64,000 nucleotides of DNA from Natrononativus amylolyticus. GTDB taxonomy: Archaea > Halobacteriota > Halobacteria > Halobacteriales > Natrialbaceae. The stretch lies in NCBI RefSeq assembly GCF_024362525.1, contig NZ_CP101458.1:682001-746000 (forward strand). The letters are read 5' to 3'. The translations under genes and the position numbers were made by a program. Position 1 is the first letter of the stretch. Every line of letters starts with the position of its first letter. The notes beneath the pieces are model-generated. The model was not told the DNA's origin and did not search any database. It saw only the letters and a program-made list of their open reading frames with translations. Below, one piece after another: positions 43,094 to 51,271 of this stretch.

Positions 43094-44125
43094 ATGGAAA
43101 CGCGGAAAGTACAGCGGCTCGGCCCCTCGACGCTGGCGATGACGCTCCCCGCGGAGTGGGCGTCGAAACACGGCGTCGAGAAGGGCGACGAGGTCTCACT
43201 CCGGGTCGGTAGCAAGGGAACGCTCACGGTGCTATCGGAGTCGGCCAGCTCCGAGGAGACGGAAGCGATCATCCACGCGGACAACCTCGACGCGCGGTCC
43301 GTCGAGCGCGCGATCGTCGCACAGTACGTCCTCGGTCGGCGCGTCATCCGCATCGAGTGCTCCGAGGGCGCTCTCGAATCGGACCACATCAACGCCGTCT
43401 ACCGCGCCGAAACGCAGCTGATGGGGCTCGGCGTCATCGAGGAGACTCCCGAGAGTATCTCGATCCGGTGTTCGGTCGACCCCGAGGACTTCACCCTCGA
43501 CAACCTCTTAGAGCGCCTCGAGCGAACCGGGCGGACGATGCGCGGGGAGGCGATCAAGGCGCTCGCCCACGGCAACGCCGACCTCGCCCAGCGCGCGTTA
43601 AACCGGGAGCGACAGGCGAACAAGATCTTCGTTCTCCTGCTGCGGCTGATCTTCACCGCCTACCAGAACCCGAACCTGGCGCGGGCGGTCGGCCTCGACG
43701 ACGGCTTCCCGCTGATCGGCTACCGATCGATCGCGAAGAACCTCGAGTTGACCGCAGACAACGCCGAGGACATCGCCGACATCGTGATGGAGACCAACGG
43801 CCACACCCTCGATGTCGACAGTTCAGTGATGCGCGAGATCAGGGAGCTGACCGAGGAGGTCGACGAGATCACCGCCCTCGCCGTCGAATCCGCCGTCGAG
43901 CGCGACTACGACAAGACGATCCAGGTCAGAGAGCGCTTCCACGACATCGCCGACCGCGAGCGCGAGATCCTCGCCGACCTGCCGGAGATGGCGAACGACG
44001 AACTCCTCGAGGTCCGCGAGGTGCTCGTCAGCCTCCAACAGACCGCCCAGTACGCGATGCGAAACGCGGAGATCGCGGCCAACCTCGCGCTCAACGAGGA
44101 GTCAGAACACACGACGATCAACTGA
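43094..44125 (+). CDS. phoU: PhoU domain protein with AbrB DNA-binding head
   Basis: A 343-residue regulator of the haloarchaeal PhoU type. Residues 1-45 are a SpoVT/AbrB swapped-hairpin domain (RKVQRLGPSTLAMTLPAEW), and the rest consists of two PhoU three-helix-like repeats (about 100-200 and 215-330) with conserved acidic residues. PhoU proteins control phosphate uptake and the AbrB head suggests direct DNA binding. No pst genes are next to it. Start chosen at 43094 because the AbrB domain begins there; upstream codons belong to the promoter. Confidence 0.85.
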   Translation: METRKVQRLGPSTLAMTLPAEWASKHGVEKGDEVSLRVGSKGTLTVLSESASSEETEAIIHADNLDARSVERAIVAQYVLGRRVIRIECSEGALESDHINAVYRAETQLMGLGVIEETPESISIRCSVDPEDFTLDNLLERLERTGRTMRGEAIKALAHGNADLAQRALNRERQANKIFVLLLRLIFTAYQNPNLARAVGLDDGFPLIGYRSIAKNLELTADNAEDIADIVMETNGHTLDVDSSVMREIRELTEEVDEITALAVESAVERDYDKTIQVRERFHDIADREREILADLPEMANDELLEVREVLVSLQQTAQYAMRNAEIAANLALNEESEHTTIN

Positions 44126-44245
44126 CCGCACCGATCGTTCGGCTCGTCGCCTGAAGAGCGATGTCGACTCGAGTCAGTGACAGCGGTTCACGATGCGGAA
44201 TCGAAACAGAGTAGTCCCGGGCGGACTATTCACAGAGTCTTCATA

Positions 44246-44256
44246 GTCCCACACTG
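44246..44256 (+). promoter_or_regulatory. short motif shared by the integrase and padR-like promoters
   Basis: GTCCCACACTG, 17 bases before the integrase start, is identical to 46591-46601 upstream of the padR-like gene. At the latter it is half of an inverted repeat. Confidence 0.35.
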
Positions 44257-44272
44257 CGTCATGTAGAATATC

Positions 44273-45520
44273 GTGACGAACGTCGACGACATTCAAGGGT
44301 ACGGGCGCAAGTTCGATAACCAACTCTCGAAGCTCGCTGACGCCGATATCGACGAGAACGACCGACAAGCAATCGAGCGATTCATCCGCCATGAAGACGC
44401 CCAAGACGACGTCAACACGGGTACGATGGTCTCCCACCTCAACCGGCTCCGACTCTCCGCTGAACGAGCGGACGTCCCATTGGTTGAGATGGAGCTCGAG
44501 GACGTCGACGTGTTCCTCTCGCGGCTCAAACGCGAATACGACCTCTCGGAAGGAACGCGGCGCAACTACCGCAAGGCCCTGCGCGTCTTCTTCCGCTGGC
44601 GCGGTGTCGATTGGGCCGAGGACATCAAGATTGGTGCCTCGCCGAAGCGCTCTGTGGATCCGAACGATCTCCTGAGCGATGAGGAGATCAAATCGCTCCT
44701 CGAGGCTGCGGGCAATCCCCGAGACAAGGCCCTGGTCGCCTTGCTCGATGACACTGGATTGCGTATCGGTGCCATTGGCTCGCTTCGCATTGGCGATCTC
44801 GAGTTCGGCGAGCGAACAGCAACCATCCACATCAACGAGGACGCAAACGTCAAGGACGCGTCCGGGCCGAAGCCGCTGACGTGGTCGCGAGGGTACGTCG
44901 CCAACTGGCTCGACATGCACCCGCGTGCGGACGATCCCAATGCAGCGCTCATGCACAAGATCGAGCGGTGGAGCGACGATGAGGACGGCGCACTCACCCA
45001 ACAATACCTGAGCCGGCGTATCAAACTCATCGCCGAGCGTGCCGACCTCGATACCGACCGCGTGCACACGCACCTGTTCCGAAAGACTGCTATCTCGCGC
45101 TGGATTCGCGAAGACATGAGCGAGCAGGTCATCAAACACCGCGTCGACTGGGCGAAGGATTCCCAGCAGTTCGAGACCTACTCCGGAGTCCGGGATGAGG
45201 AGATGAACGACCAGATCCTCGAGCACTACGACATCGTCGAACCCAGCGAGGAGCGTTCGAAGAAACTCGAGACCTGTCCCGTCTGTCACGCAGCCCTGCG
45301 CGGCGGGGAATTGTTCTGCCCGGGGTGTGCAACACCGATCACCGACCAGGCATCCGAGACCAGCGAACAGTTGCAGTCCTCGGCTCGAGACTACCTCGTC
45401 GACGAACAAGACACCAGTAAACGCTCGGCCGCGGCGAACGTTGTCGATGCTGCCGAGAACGACCCCGAACTCGCTTCCGCCCTTGCCAAGGAGTTCCAAC
45501 GGCTGGCCGGAAACGACTGA
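44273..45520 (+). CDS. tyrosine recombinase/integrase with C-terminal zinc ribbon
   Basis: A 415-residue site-specific recombinase. An N-terminal SAM-like/core-binding domain (to about 115) is followed by the catalytic domain with Arg in TGLRIGAIGSLR, His-x2-Arg in THLFRKTAISR and Tyr in QQFETYSGV. After it, a zinc ribbon (CPVCHAALRGGELFCPGC, about 332-350) and an acidic tail. It probably integrates or excises the element it begins. The GTG at 44273 gives a sensible N-terminus; no better start is near. Confidence 0.85.
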   Translation: MTNVDDIQGYGRKFDNQLSKLADADIDENDRQAIERFIRHEDAQDDVNTGTMVSHLNRLRLSAERADVPLVEMELEDVDVFLSRLKREYDLSEGTRRNYRKALRVFFRWRGVDWAEDIKIGASPKRSVDPNDLLSDEEIKSLLEAAGNPRDKALVALLDDTGLRIGAIGSLRIGDLEFGERTATIHINEDANVKDASGPKPLTWSRGYVANWLDMHPRADDPNAALMHKIERWSDDEDGALTQQYLSRRIKLIAERADLDTDRVHTHLFRKTAISRWIREDMSEQVIKHRVDWAKDSQQFETYSGVRDEEMNDQILEHYDIVEPSEERSKKLETCPVCHAALRGGELFCPGCATPITDQASETSEQLQSSARDYLVDEQDTSKRSAAANVVDAAENDPELASALAKEFQRLAGND

Positions 45521-45524
45521 CGCG

Positions 45525-45665
45525 TCACTCATCGAGTTCACCTACAACACGGAGGACAGCCCGACAGGCTGCTCCGATTTCGTCGTCTCGTTCGGCAAGC
45601 TCTTCGATTTCGTCTGGATGTTGTTTATAGGCGTCTACTGCAGTAGGTTGTTTGCTCTGGCTCAT
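45525..45665 (-). CDS. 46-residue hypothetical protein
   Basis: A short frame: MSQSKQPTAVDAYKQHPDEI then an acidic amphipathic helix ending VVGELDE before TGA. Its start codon overlaps the stop of the gene upstream (ATGA), which favours it being real and coupled. No domain recognised. Confidence 0.45.
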   Translation of the reverse strand: MSQSKQPTAVDAYKQHPDEIEELAERDDEIGAACRAVLRVVGELDE

Positions 45666-46087
45666 TGGTCGAGTCCCTCACAATCACAGTCACCGATCAC
45701 GAGACAGCCACAGTCACAGCGCTGAATCGTCTCTATACGACTGAGTTCTTCATGGCCGCCGTCAGCTCGGATTACCTGCCCGCTCGCGAATGCGTTCTTC
45801 TGTGAATTGCTGAGCATCCACTCATCGGGGAGTTTTCCCCGAAGACCGGCAAGGACAATCCAGAGGTCGGCATCCGGACGCCAGCGAAGTCGGTGGCTTG
45901 CATCCTCGAGTACATTGGCAGCTCCAGGTAGCGTCACCGGGATATCGTTCTCGGTGGGTTGGTCGTCGGTGTCGTCGTTGGGTGTGGGTTCGTCAGTATA
46001 GGCCTCCAGGCGACCGTAGTACTTCTCGAGACGGTCAGGGCAGACACTGAGTCCGTGGCCTGGTACCCCACAAAACGAACACGGCAT
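45662..46087 (-). CDS. zinc-knuckle protein, unknown function
   Basis: A 141-residue protein. Its first 16 residues contain C-x2-C-x4-H-x4-C (CSFCGVPGHGLSVC), the classical CCHC zinc knuckle. An acidic, proline-containing linker (about 28-55), a central domain (about 58-115) and a cysteine-rich C-terminus (RCDCGCLVIGDCDCEG) follow. The knuckle suggests nucleic-acid binding. Its stop overlaps the next start by 4 bases. Confidence 0.6.
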   Translation of the reverse strand: MPCSFCGVPGHGLSVCPDRLEKYYGRLEAYTDEPTPNDDTDDQPTENDIPVTLPGAANVLEDASHRLRWRPDADLWIVLAGLRGKLPDEWMLSNSQKNAFASGQVIRADGGHEELSRIETIQRCDCGCLVIGDCDCEGLDQ

Positions 46088-46088
46088 A

Positions 46089-46226
46089 TCAGACCGCCAC
46101 CTGCTCCCAGTTATCCGCCGTTAGCTTGAGATCCTGGGCAATCTCTCGAAGATCCTCTGCCTCGAGGTTCTGTTCGTGGCGACGGATTGCTGAGCGAACA
46201 TCGTCGCGAAACTCCTCCGAACTCAT
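46089..46226 (-). CDS. 45-residue hypothetical protein
   Basis: A short frame, acidic and helical (MSSEEFRDDVRSAIRRHEQN onward), overlapping the stop of the padR-like gene by 4 bases and leaving a single base before the zinc-knuckle gene. The tight packing suggests an operon padR-like, this gene, zinc-knuckle gene, 46-residue gene. No function recognised. Confidence 0.5.
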   Translation of the reverse strand: MSSEEFRDDVRSAIRRHEQNLEAEDLREIAQDLKLTADNWEQVAV

Positions 46227-46561
46227 TGGTCGCCCCGTGAGACCCACACCGTTCGGTGGTTGAGAACGCCGCGTCCGTTCGCAGTGAGCTCGTACGTGTT
46301 CGTTCGCCTGTCGAGTGTTCCTTTCTCGACGAGGTCGTACTCGACAAGAGTATCGAGGTTTGGATAGAGCCGCCCGTGGTTGATCTCTTTTCCAAGGGCG
46401 TCTTCGAGAGCGTCCTTGAGATCCGAGCCACTTGGTGGCGTTGTCGCTTCGAGATCGCGGACTGCAACGAGCAAGTCGATTTGGAAGAGCGTCAGCTCGT
46501 GTGCGAGTGCGGGTTGGTTGGAGTCGGTGCGTTTACGATTGTGGTGGGTATCTGTACTCAT
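46223..46561 (-). CDS. PadR-like winged-helix regulator
   Basis: A 112-residue winged-helix protein of PadR type: LTLFQIDLLVAVRDLEATTPPSG, LEDALGKEINHGRLYPNLDTLVEYDLVEKG and wing RRTNTYELTANGRGVL (landmarks about residues 23-105). ATG at 46561 was preferred over upstream GTG/ATG codons for lack of conserved sequence before it. It heads a run of four overlapped small genes and has an inverted repeat 12-38 bases upstream. Confidence 0.75.
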   Translation of the reverse strand: MSTDTHHNRKRTDSNQPALAHELTLFQIDLLVAVRDLEATTPPSGSDLKDALEDALGKEINHGRLYPNLDTLVEYDLVEKGTLDRRTNTYELTANGRGVLNHRTVWVSRGDQ

Positions 46562-46572
46562 GGTCATGGGCT

Positions 46573-46599
46573 GTGTGGGGTCGGTTTTCCGTCCCACAC
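46573..46599. promoter_or_regulatory. inverted repeat upstream of padR-like gene
   Basis: GTGTGGG at 46573-46579 and CCCACAC at 46593-46599, 13-base spacer. It sits 12-38 bases before the start codon of the regulator, so it may be its autoregulatory site. Confidence 0.5.
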
Positions 46600-46965
46600 T
46601 GTGTACATCTGTGACCCGCGAAACAGCCGAGGCGTGCTATGCTTTGGAAGGTTGAGCGCGCCTCGGCATGTGTCGCGAGTAGCTGATTATTCGGTACGGC
46701 TGTGTTTCTAATAGGCCTACCTGGGTCATTTCCGAGAGTTCCGTGAGTACGGAGATTTCGGATCATCTGTGTCCCAGTGGTGATATGCCCCCGTTCGCTA
46801 TTTCCGAGAGTTGGTATCTGCGGTGGGTATTTCGGTGACCTATTTCGACTGATGAATGTCGTCATTAGCCTTACCGGCTTGTTGCTCATTTCAGCGAACT
46901 GTGCGTCAGCAGGCGCGTTTCTGTCATCGGCGCCATCGAAATCATGAACTCGGGGAGACACCTTA

Positions 46966-47000
46966 GGATTTGTCATCCCTGATGCCAGGATGACAAAATC
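46966..47000. promoter_or_regulatory. inverted-repeat operator before the RHH-like gene
   Basis: Left arm GGATTTGTCATCC (46966-46978), right arm GGATGACAAAATC (46988-47000); 10 bases pair perfectly. It overlaps the upstream ATG (46990) and ends 29 bases before the ATG at 47029. Confidence 0.6.
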
Positions 47001-47028
47001 TATGGGACGTGCTTTCCTACGAGACGAT

Positions 47029-47226
47029 ATGAGTGATGGAGAGGAGGTTCGGGTTACGTTTCGGGCAGATAGGAAGCGGATCGAGTATCTTGATTGGCTA
47101 ATCGACCAACGAAACGCTAAGCTCCCACCAGGGTCAGATGAGAAAGTGGTGAGAAGCGATCTCCTTCGCGAGCGAGTTGACGAGTTAATCGAAGATCTCG
47201 AAGAGGAACTGGACGAAAAGACATAG
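47029..47226 (+). CDS. small ribbon-helix-helix-like protein
   Basis: A 65-residue protein: a beta-strand-like VRVTFRADRKRIEYLDWLID is followed by helices with RSDLLRERVDELIEDLEEEL, the spacing of a ribbon-helix-helix DNA-binding protein or antitoxin. I prefer the ATG at 47029 because the inverted repeat covers the upstream ATG at 46990, which would add 13 residues. No toxin gene is next to it. Weak family evidence. Confidence 0.55.
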   Translation: MSDGEEVRVTFRADRKRIEYLDWLIDQRNAKLPPGSDEKVVRSDLLRERVDELIEDLEEELDEKT

Positions 47227-47289
47227 AGAACGGGCGGTACCAGTTACCCGGACTAAGCGTGTGGGGAAATCTCCAGGCGAACACCAGTG

Positions 47290-48714
47290 CTAAAAGGGCC
47301 GTGGAAATTCTTGATCGATATCTAAGATAGTGACTGGTCCTTCAGGATCACGAGAAGGGTCGACTCTATCAACACAGAGGAATCCATGCACGGACGCGGC
47401 ATCTAGTTCGTCTACCTCGGTGACGAAATATGGGAACTCGTTGCCGTTAGAGGCACGAGCAAATAAGAGGTACCGATACAACTCCTCGAGACCGTTTGCT
47501 GCGGTTGATGCTTTCCGAGTGTACTTGACCTCACCAATTGCAATATCGGTAACAGTATCGTCATCAAACCGAAGGAGAACAAAATCCGGTCGCCGTTCTT
47601 TTTTTCGTGAGGCAGATTTTCCAAAGACACCTTTTCGTTCACTTTCTCGGAGAGTGAGCCAACGTGCTGTCCGTGCCAGATATCGGTCTTCTCCTGAGAA
47701 GGAGAGATCTGGTTCACGATCTCCATACGACTCACCGAAATCGAATCGATTCCCACCATTCCAATCGTGATAGAGTTCGTACCGTGCGCCTTGGAACTCC
47801 CATGCGGCGATACAATGAGTCCCATTTGTGACCAGATTCCGTTGTGCGGCATCGTACGTATCCAAGAGCTTATAGATCCAATACAGTTCGAAAAAGACTG
47901 GTGTATCATCCTTGCCCCAGGTATCACTTTCTGCAGGATGGAGGAGTTGCCGTCCTAACAATTGCTTTGCCTCAGTTGGATCGATATCGTGATCCATCAG
48001 ATTCCGATACCGTTGCAGAAGTATCGCAGCCTCGCGATAGAGTTCCTCGCGAGATTCAAGGACATTGCGGATAGTTCGATCAGATACCGTCCCCAGAGTT
48101 TGACGGTCAGCATCTAACTCTGAGAGATGTACATTCGAACGAGCATCGTCGAGATATGATACAAGACGGCCATCATCCTCCCAACTCTGGAACCAGTCGA
48201 TTTCATTATGATTCTCGATGATTGAGGTTGCTGTCTTGTATGAGTTAGAGATCGAGTTCAATAGCTCCCAGAGGACGAGATTTTCGGGAATGCTGGCAGT
48301 CTCTTCTGCTAGCTGGCAAGCAAATCGTGTATCATCGATCGAGCCGCTGTAATAGCGCTGTTTTATCGTCTCGTTCCAGTCAATACGTCCCCTTACTTCG
48401 CCATCGAACATCCGAATTTCTCGCGCGGTAGTAGTGCGGAGGTGTCGGATTCGTTGGGGCAACAGCGAGAGGAAGTCTTGTATCCCAATCGGGGTTTCTG
48501 GCGGCCGGGAGTCCACTCCCCTCGGTAGGAGTGAACCAGAAAGAATGAAATGGATCTCGAGGAGGTCATCGAGATTGTTGATGTTGAGATCAGGATCAAT
48601 GTTTTGGAATACAGAGTCAGCAGCGACGCCTTTGCTGAGATAGACGCTAAATTGGTGTGCAATCTCCTCGAGGAGGTGATCCAGGGGCGTCCGATCGTCA
48701 ATTGGATTAGCCAT
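47290..48714 (-). CDS. McrC-type nuclease subunit
   Basis: A 474-residue protein, the partner of the McrB-like motor upstream. The C-terminal third holds a PD-(D/E)xK nuclease core: RRPDFVLLRF, a hydrophobic strand and IGEVKYTR with Glu-x-Lys. The N-terminal half is helical and probably contacts the McrB ring. Together they should cut DNA bearing modified bases or another mark. It follows the motor gene by 23 bases. Low GC compared with the chromosome. Confidence 0.8.
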   Translation of the reverse strand: MANPIDDRTPLDHLLEEIAHQFSVYLSKGVAADSVFQNIDPDLNINNLDDLLEIHFILSGSLLPRGVDSRPPETPIGIQDFLSLLPQRIRHLRTTTAREIRMFDGEVRGRIDWNETIKQRYYSGSIDDTRFACQLAEETASIPENLVLWELLNSISNSYKTATSIIENHNEIDWFQSWEDDGRLVSYLDDARSNVHLSELDADRQTLGTVSDRTIRNVLESREELYREAAILLQRYRNLMDHDIDPTEAKQLLGRQLLHPAESDTWGKDDTPVFFELYWIYKLLDTYDAAQRNLVTNGTHCIAAWEFQGARYELYHDWNGGNRFDFGESYGDREPDLSFSGEDRYLARTARWLTLRESERKGVFGKSASRKKERRPDFVLLRFDDDTVTDIAIGEVKYTRKASTAANGLEELYRYLLFARASNGNEFPYFVTEVDELDAASVHGFLCVDRVDPSRDPEGPVTILDIDQEFPRPF

Positions 48715-48737
48715 GATTCATCACGTGCTGTGAGTGG

Positions 48738-51089
48738 TTACACTCCATCAACGTCAACTCCGAAGTACTCCTCGACGAATCGGGTGATCTCTTCGATATC
48801 AATTTGGGCGTCGTGATCACTGTTGTACTCACGAAGTTTCGCGACGAACTCCCGTTGCTCACCTTTTGGAAGCCCTTCCAGTTGTGGCATAACATGCATG
48901 ATGATTGGGTCTGTAAGCGTCGCGATGGTGGAACGCTGATAATCCGCAAGAATGTCTCGGAGAATCGCCGGTCCAATCGGACGAACCGAATTGATCGTTT
49001 CCCATAGCGCTGCAATACGAGTTGCAGTCTCATCGTTGATGCGCTCGTCAAACCAGCCCTCCGTATAGTCTTGAATCAGAGAGGGAGTGATCTCTTCTGG
49101 AATTGGAACTGGAATGAACGCAAATCGGCGCATAAAGGCATAACTGAGTTGATAGAGCGATGTCTTATCATACGTATTCATCGTCCCTATCAACCTCCAG
49201 TCATCGGGAATGAAATAGACGTCTTCGTGGATAGGACGATCACTATCCCGGGTAGGGCCCCCGACCAGCGTTATCTGTGACTCCTGGCCCTCAAAAGGAA
49301 GTTGAACCGTTTCACCGGTTAGCGCTGATAACAGCGATCCAAACGCTTTATCGATGTCTGCTCGATTGAGTTCATCAATTATCAGCCATTCTGAACTCGG
49401 TTCAGCAGAATCTTCAGTTTGGAAGCGGTTCAAAAACAGTCCGGGGTGGAACTTCAACTGACTATCCTGTTGTGGACGATAGCCACCAATTGTATCAAAC
49501 GTAGACCAGTCAGAGGTAGCCGTTACCAGCTCGTGATTCTCCGTTCCGGCGTAATGGTCTGCAACATGGCGTGCCAATTTCGTTTTGCCGGTCCCAGGTG
49601 GTCCTGTCAAGATGAGATGCTTTCCATTGGAGATCGTCGTTTCGATACGGTTGATGAGTGTTTCCTCAAGATCATCTGGAAACACGAGATTCGATGGTGA
49701 CTCCAGTGGAGGCGCACCCAAAACGAGATCCTCATGAGACTGCCACCACTCAGCGTACGTCTCGGTAGTATCATCTGGCTCTGGGCCGTTGCCATTGAAC
49801 TTGATCGGCGGATCTCCTGCTGGCCGCCCATCATCAAGGCGTCTGTATCCAAACTGATTCACTATGTCAGATATGAAGGCATCTGAGTCGTCAATGAGTT
49901 CGAGGACGACCATTCGTCTCGCAACCGCCCCAAGGAAATGATCCACCTCTGCTTTGAAGGGGCCAATCGTCCAGTTATGGAAGATTTTCTTACCATCCTT
50001 TAAGCAGTTCACCGCAACCCCTTCAGGAGCAAACTCGCTCCACTCTACTCGAACAAAGCGCTTATGGCCAGTCTCAGCACATTCACCGGAGCCGACCTTC
50101 GACGGATCGTCAATCTCCTCCATCGTTTCATAGTGAGTTTTAGTAACGTGGCCCATGCCGAACGCGACATCTATCTTCTCATGTGGAGCACCGGCTACAA
50201 TGAGATCACCTTCAGATAACTGATGCTGAAACCGGAGAAGTTGGCCTTCAGGAGAATTATGTACAAACTCTGCCTCATCTACGTCGTCATCTACGTCGAA
50301 GCCAGACGTGTCAGAATGTCCTATTGACGCGATACCGGCATCCCGCCATTCTGTCCACAGACTACCCCCTGCCGGTGAGAGTTCCCAGACTGACCGGTCG
50401 CCGATATCAATGTCTGGAATTGAATACAGGCGATCCAGCAATGTTTCGTAAATCGTTAGGAGATCTTTGAGATCAGAAACAACATCAATTTGCGTATCTC
50501 GGAGGTCATCAAGCCCATAGGCTCGATAGAGAATACACCCAGCATTGTAACTATCTGCCCGTTTTACTTCCTCCACATCATCCTCTCCGGGAGCGTTAAT
50601 TGACTCTGTGAGTTCGCATTCGGCTCCGGTAAAATGCGGTGGCCAATCGACATATTGGCGATAATCCTCGGCATGGCGGCGAAGGATCTCTAACCGATTC
50701 GGAGGTGAGCTACCAAAACGACCCGATGCTCGTTGAGCCTCTGTTGCCCCCTGGTTTAGTGTAAGATACACCGTAGACGTTGCTGCATCGAATAGATAGA
50801 CTACATAGATCCCTTTTTTCGTAGTTTGGGTCTCATCACGCCGTTCAATGGGGATATACGGAATATCCGCCATACCACCGCTCCCGATAGTTGGACGAAT
50901 GTTGTAGTCGTCTGCCTCATCCCCAATCGCATCACTAACTACGTCTTTTGAGGTCTGTTTTACAAGATCACGAAGTTCCTCGTCTGCATCGGTATTCTCA
51001 TACTCACGACCACGGCCAATTTTACTAGGTGATGGATATTCTTCTAAAATCTCATACAAAACGTTCGATAGTTCAGAAGTGGTTGACAT
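48738..51089 (-). CDS. McrB-type AAA motor with DUF3578 and EVE-like domains
   Basis: A 783-residue protein. An MrcB N-terminal (DUF3578) domain covers about 1-210 (GIYVVYLFDAATSTVYLTLN). An EVE/PUA-like modified-base reader lies at about 240-365 (LWTEWRDAGIASIGH, GDLIVAGA). The AAA domain (about 480-783) has Walker A TGPPGTGKTKLARH, Walker B EWLIIDELNRADID and the McrB sensor region. The reader domains imply modification-dependent restriction with McrC. Starts with ATG at 51089; TATA-like sequence just upstream suggests a leaderless mRNA. Confidence 0.85.
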   Translation of the reverse strand: MSTTSELSNVLYEILEEYPSPSKIGRGREYENTDADEELRDLVKQTSKDVVSDAIGDEADDYNIRPTIGSGGMADIPYIPIERRDETQTTKKGIYVVYLFDAATSTVYLTLNQGATEAQRASGRFGSSPPNRLEILRRHAEDYRQYVDWPPHFTGAECELTESINAPGEDDVEEVKRADSYNAGCILYRAYGLDDLRDTQIDVVSDLKDLLTIYETLLDRLYSIPDIDIGDRSVWELSPAGGSLWTEWRDAGIASIGHSDTSGFDVDDDVDEAEFVHNSPEGQLLRFQHQLSEGDLIVAGAPHEKIDVAFGMGHVTKTHYETMEEIDDPSKVGSGECAETGHKRFVRVEWSEFAPEGVAVNCLKDGKKIFHNWTIGPFKAEVDHFLGAVARRMVVLELIDDSDAFISDIVNQFGYRRLDDGRPAGDPPIKFNGNGPEPDDTTETYAEWWQSHEDLVLGAPPLESPSNLVFPDDLEETLINRIETTISNGKHLILTGPPGTGKTKLARHVADHYAGTENHELVTATSDWSTFDTIGGYRPQQDSQLKFHPGLFLNRFQTEDSAEPSSEWLIIDELNRADIDKAFGSLLSALTGETVQLPFEGQESQITLVGGPTRDSDRPIHEDVYFIPDDWRLIGTMNTYDKTSLYQLSYAFMRRFAFIPVPIPEEITPSLIQDYTEGWFDERINDETATRIAALWETINSVRPIGPAILRDILADYQRSTIATLTDPIIMHVMPQLEGLPKGEQREFVAKLREYNSDHDAQIDIEEITRFVEEYFGVDVDGV

Positions 51090-51104
51090 GCCCGTGACCT
51101 ATCG

Positions 51105-51116
51105 TTCGCATATAAT
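51105..51116 (-). promoter_or_regulatory. TATA box of mcrB-like gene
   Basis: On the minus strand TTAATTATATGC, about 16-27 bases before the ATG. Its distance implies a start site at or beside the start codon (leaderless). Confidence 0.45.
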
Positions 51117-51271
51117 TAATGTGCTGATGGACGTTCGCTATACACCCGATGTTTTCTACAGCCACAGAATTGGTTTATGGATAACTCACAACTGGGCCAC
51201 CACAGATAGTAGCCAAGTGTAGGGTACCCAGTTAATGATGGGACGAAACCAATGACCGATGAGCACCGAGC

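Larger units (their letters stand above)
46562..47028. other. divergent regulatory region with several repeats
   Basis: A 467-base gene-free stretch between the padR-like gene and the next plus-strand gene. It contains (i) an inverted repeat GTGTGGG-13-CCCACAC at 46573-46599; (ii) ATTTCCGAGAGTT twice, at 46728-46740 and 46800-46812, the first copy extending to a 15-mer that recurs at 52353; (iii) an inverted repeat TTTGTCATCC / GGATGACAAA at 46969-46997. No credible gene seen. Confidence 0.6.

Noticed and set aside
44126-44272. A tRNA gene or attachment core at the island's left edge
   Set aside because: No cloverleaf or CCA-like end could be made out; the only structure is a weak stem TAGTC/GACTA near 44212-44228.
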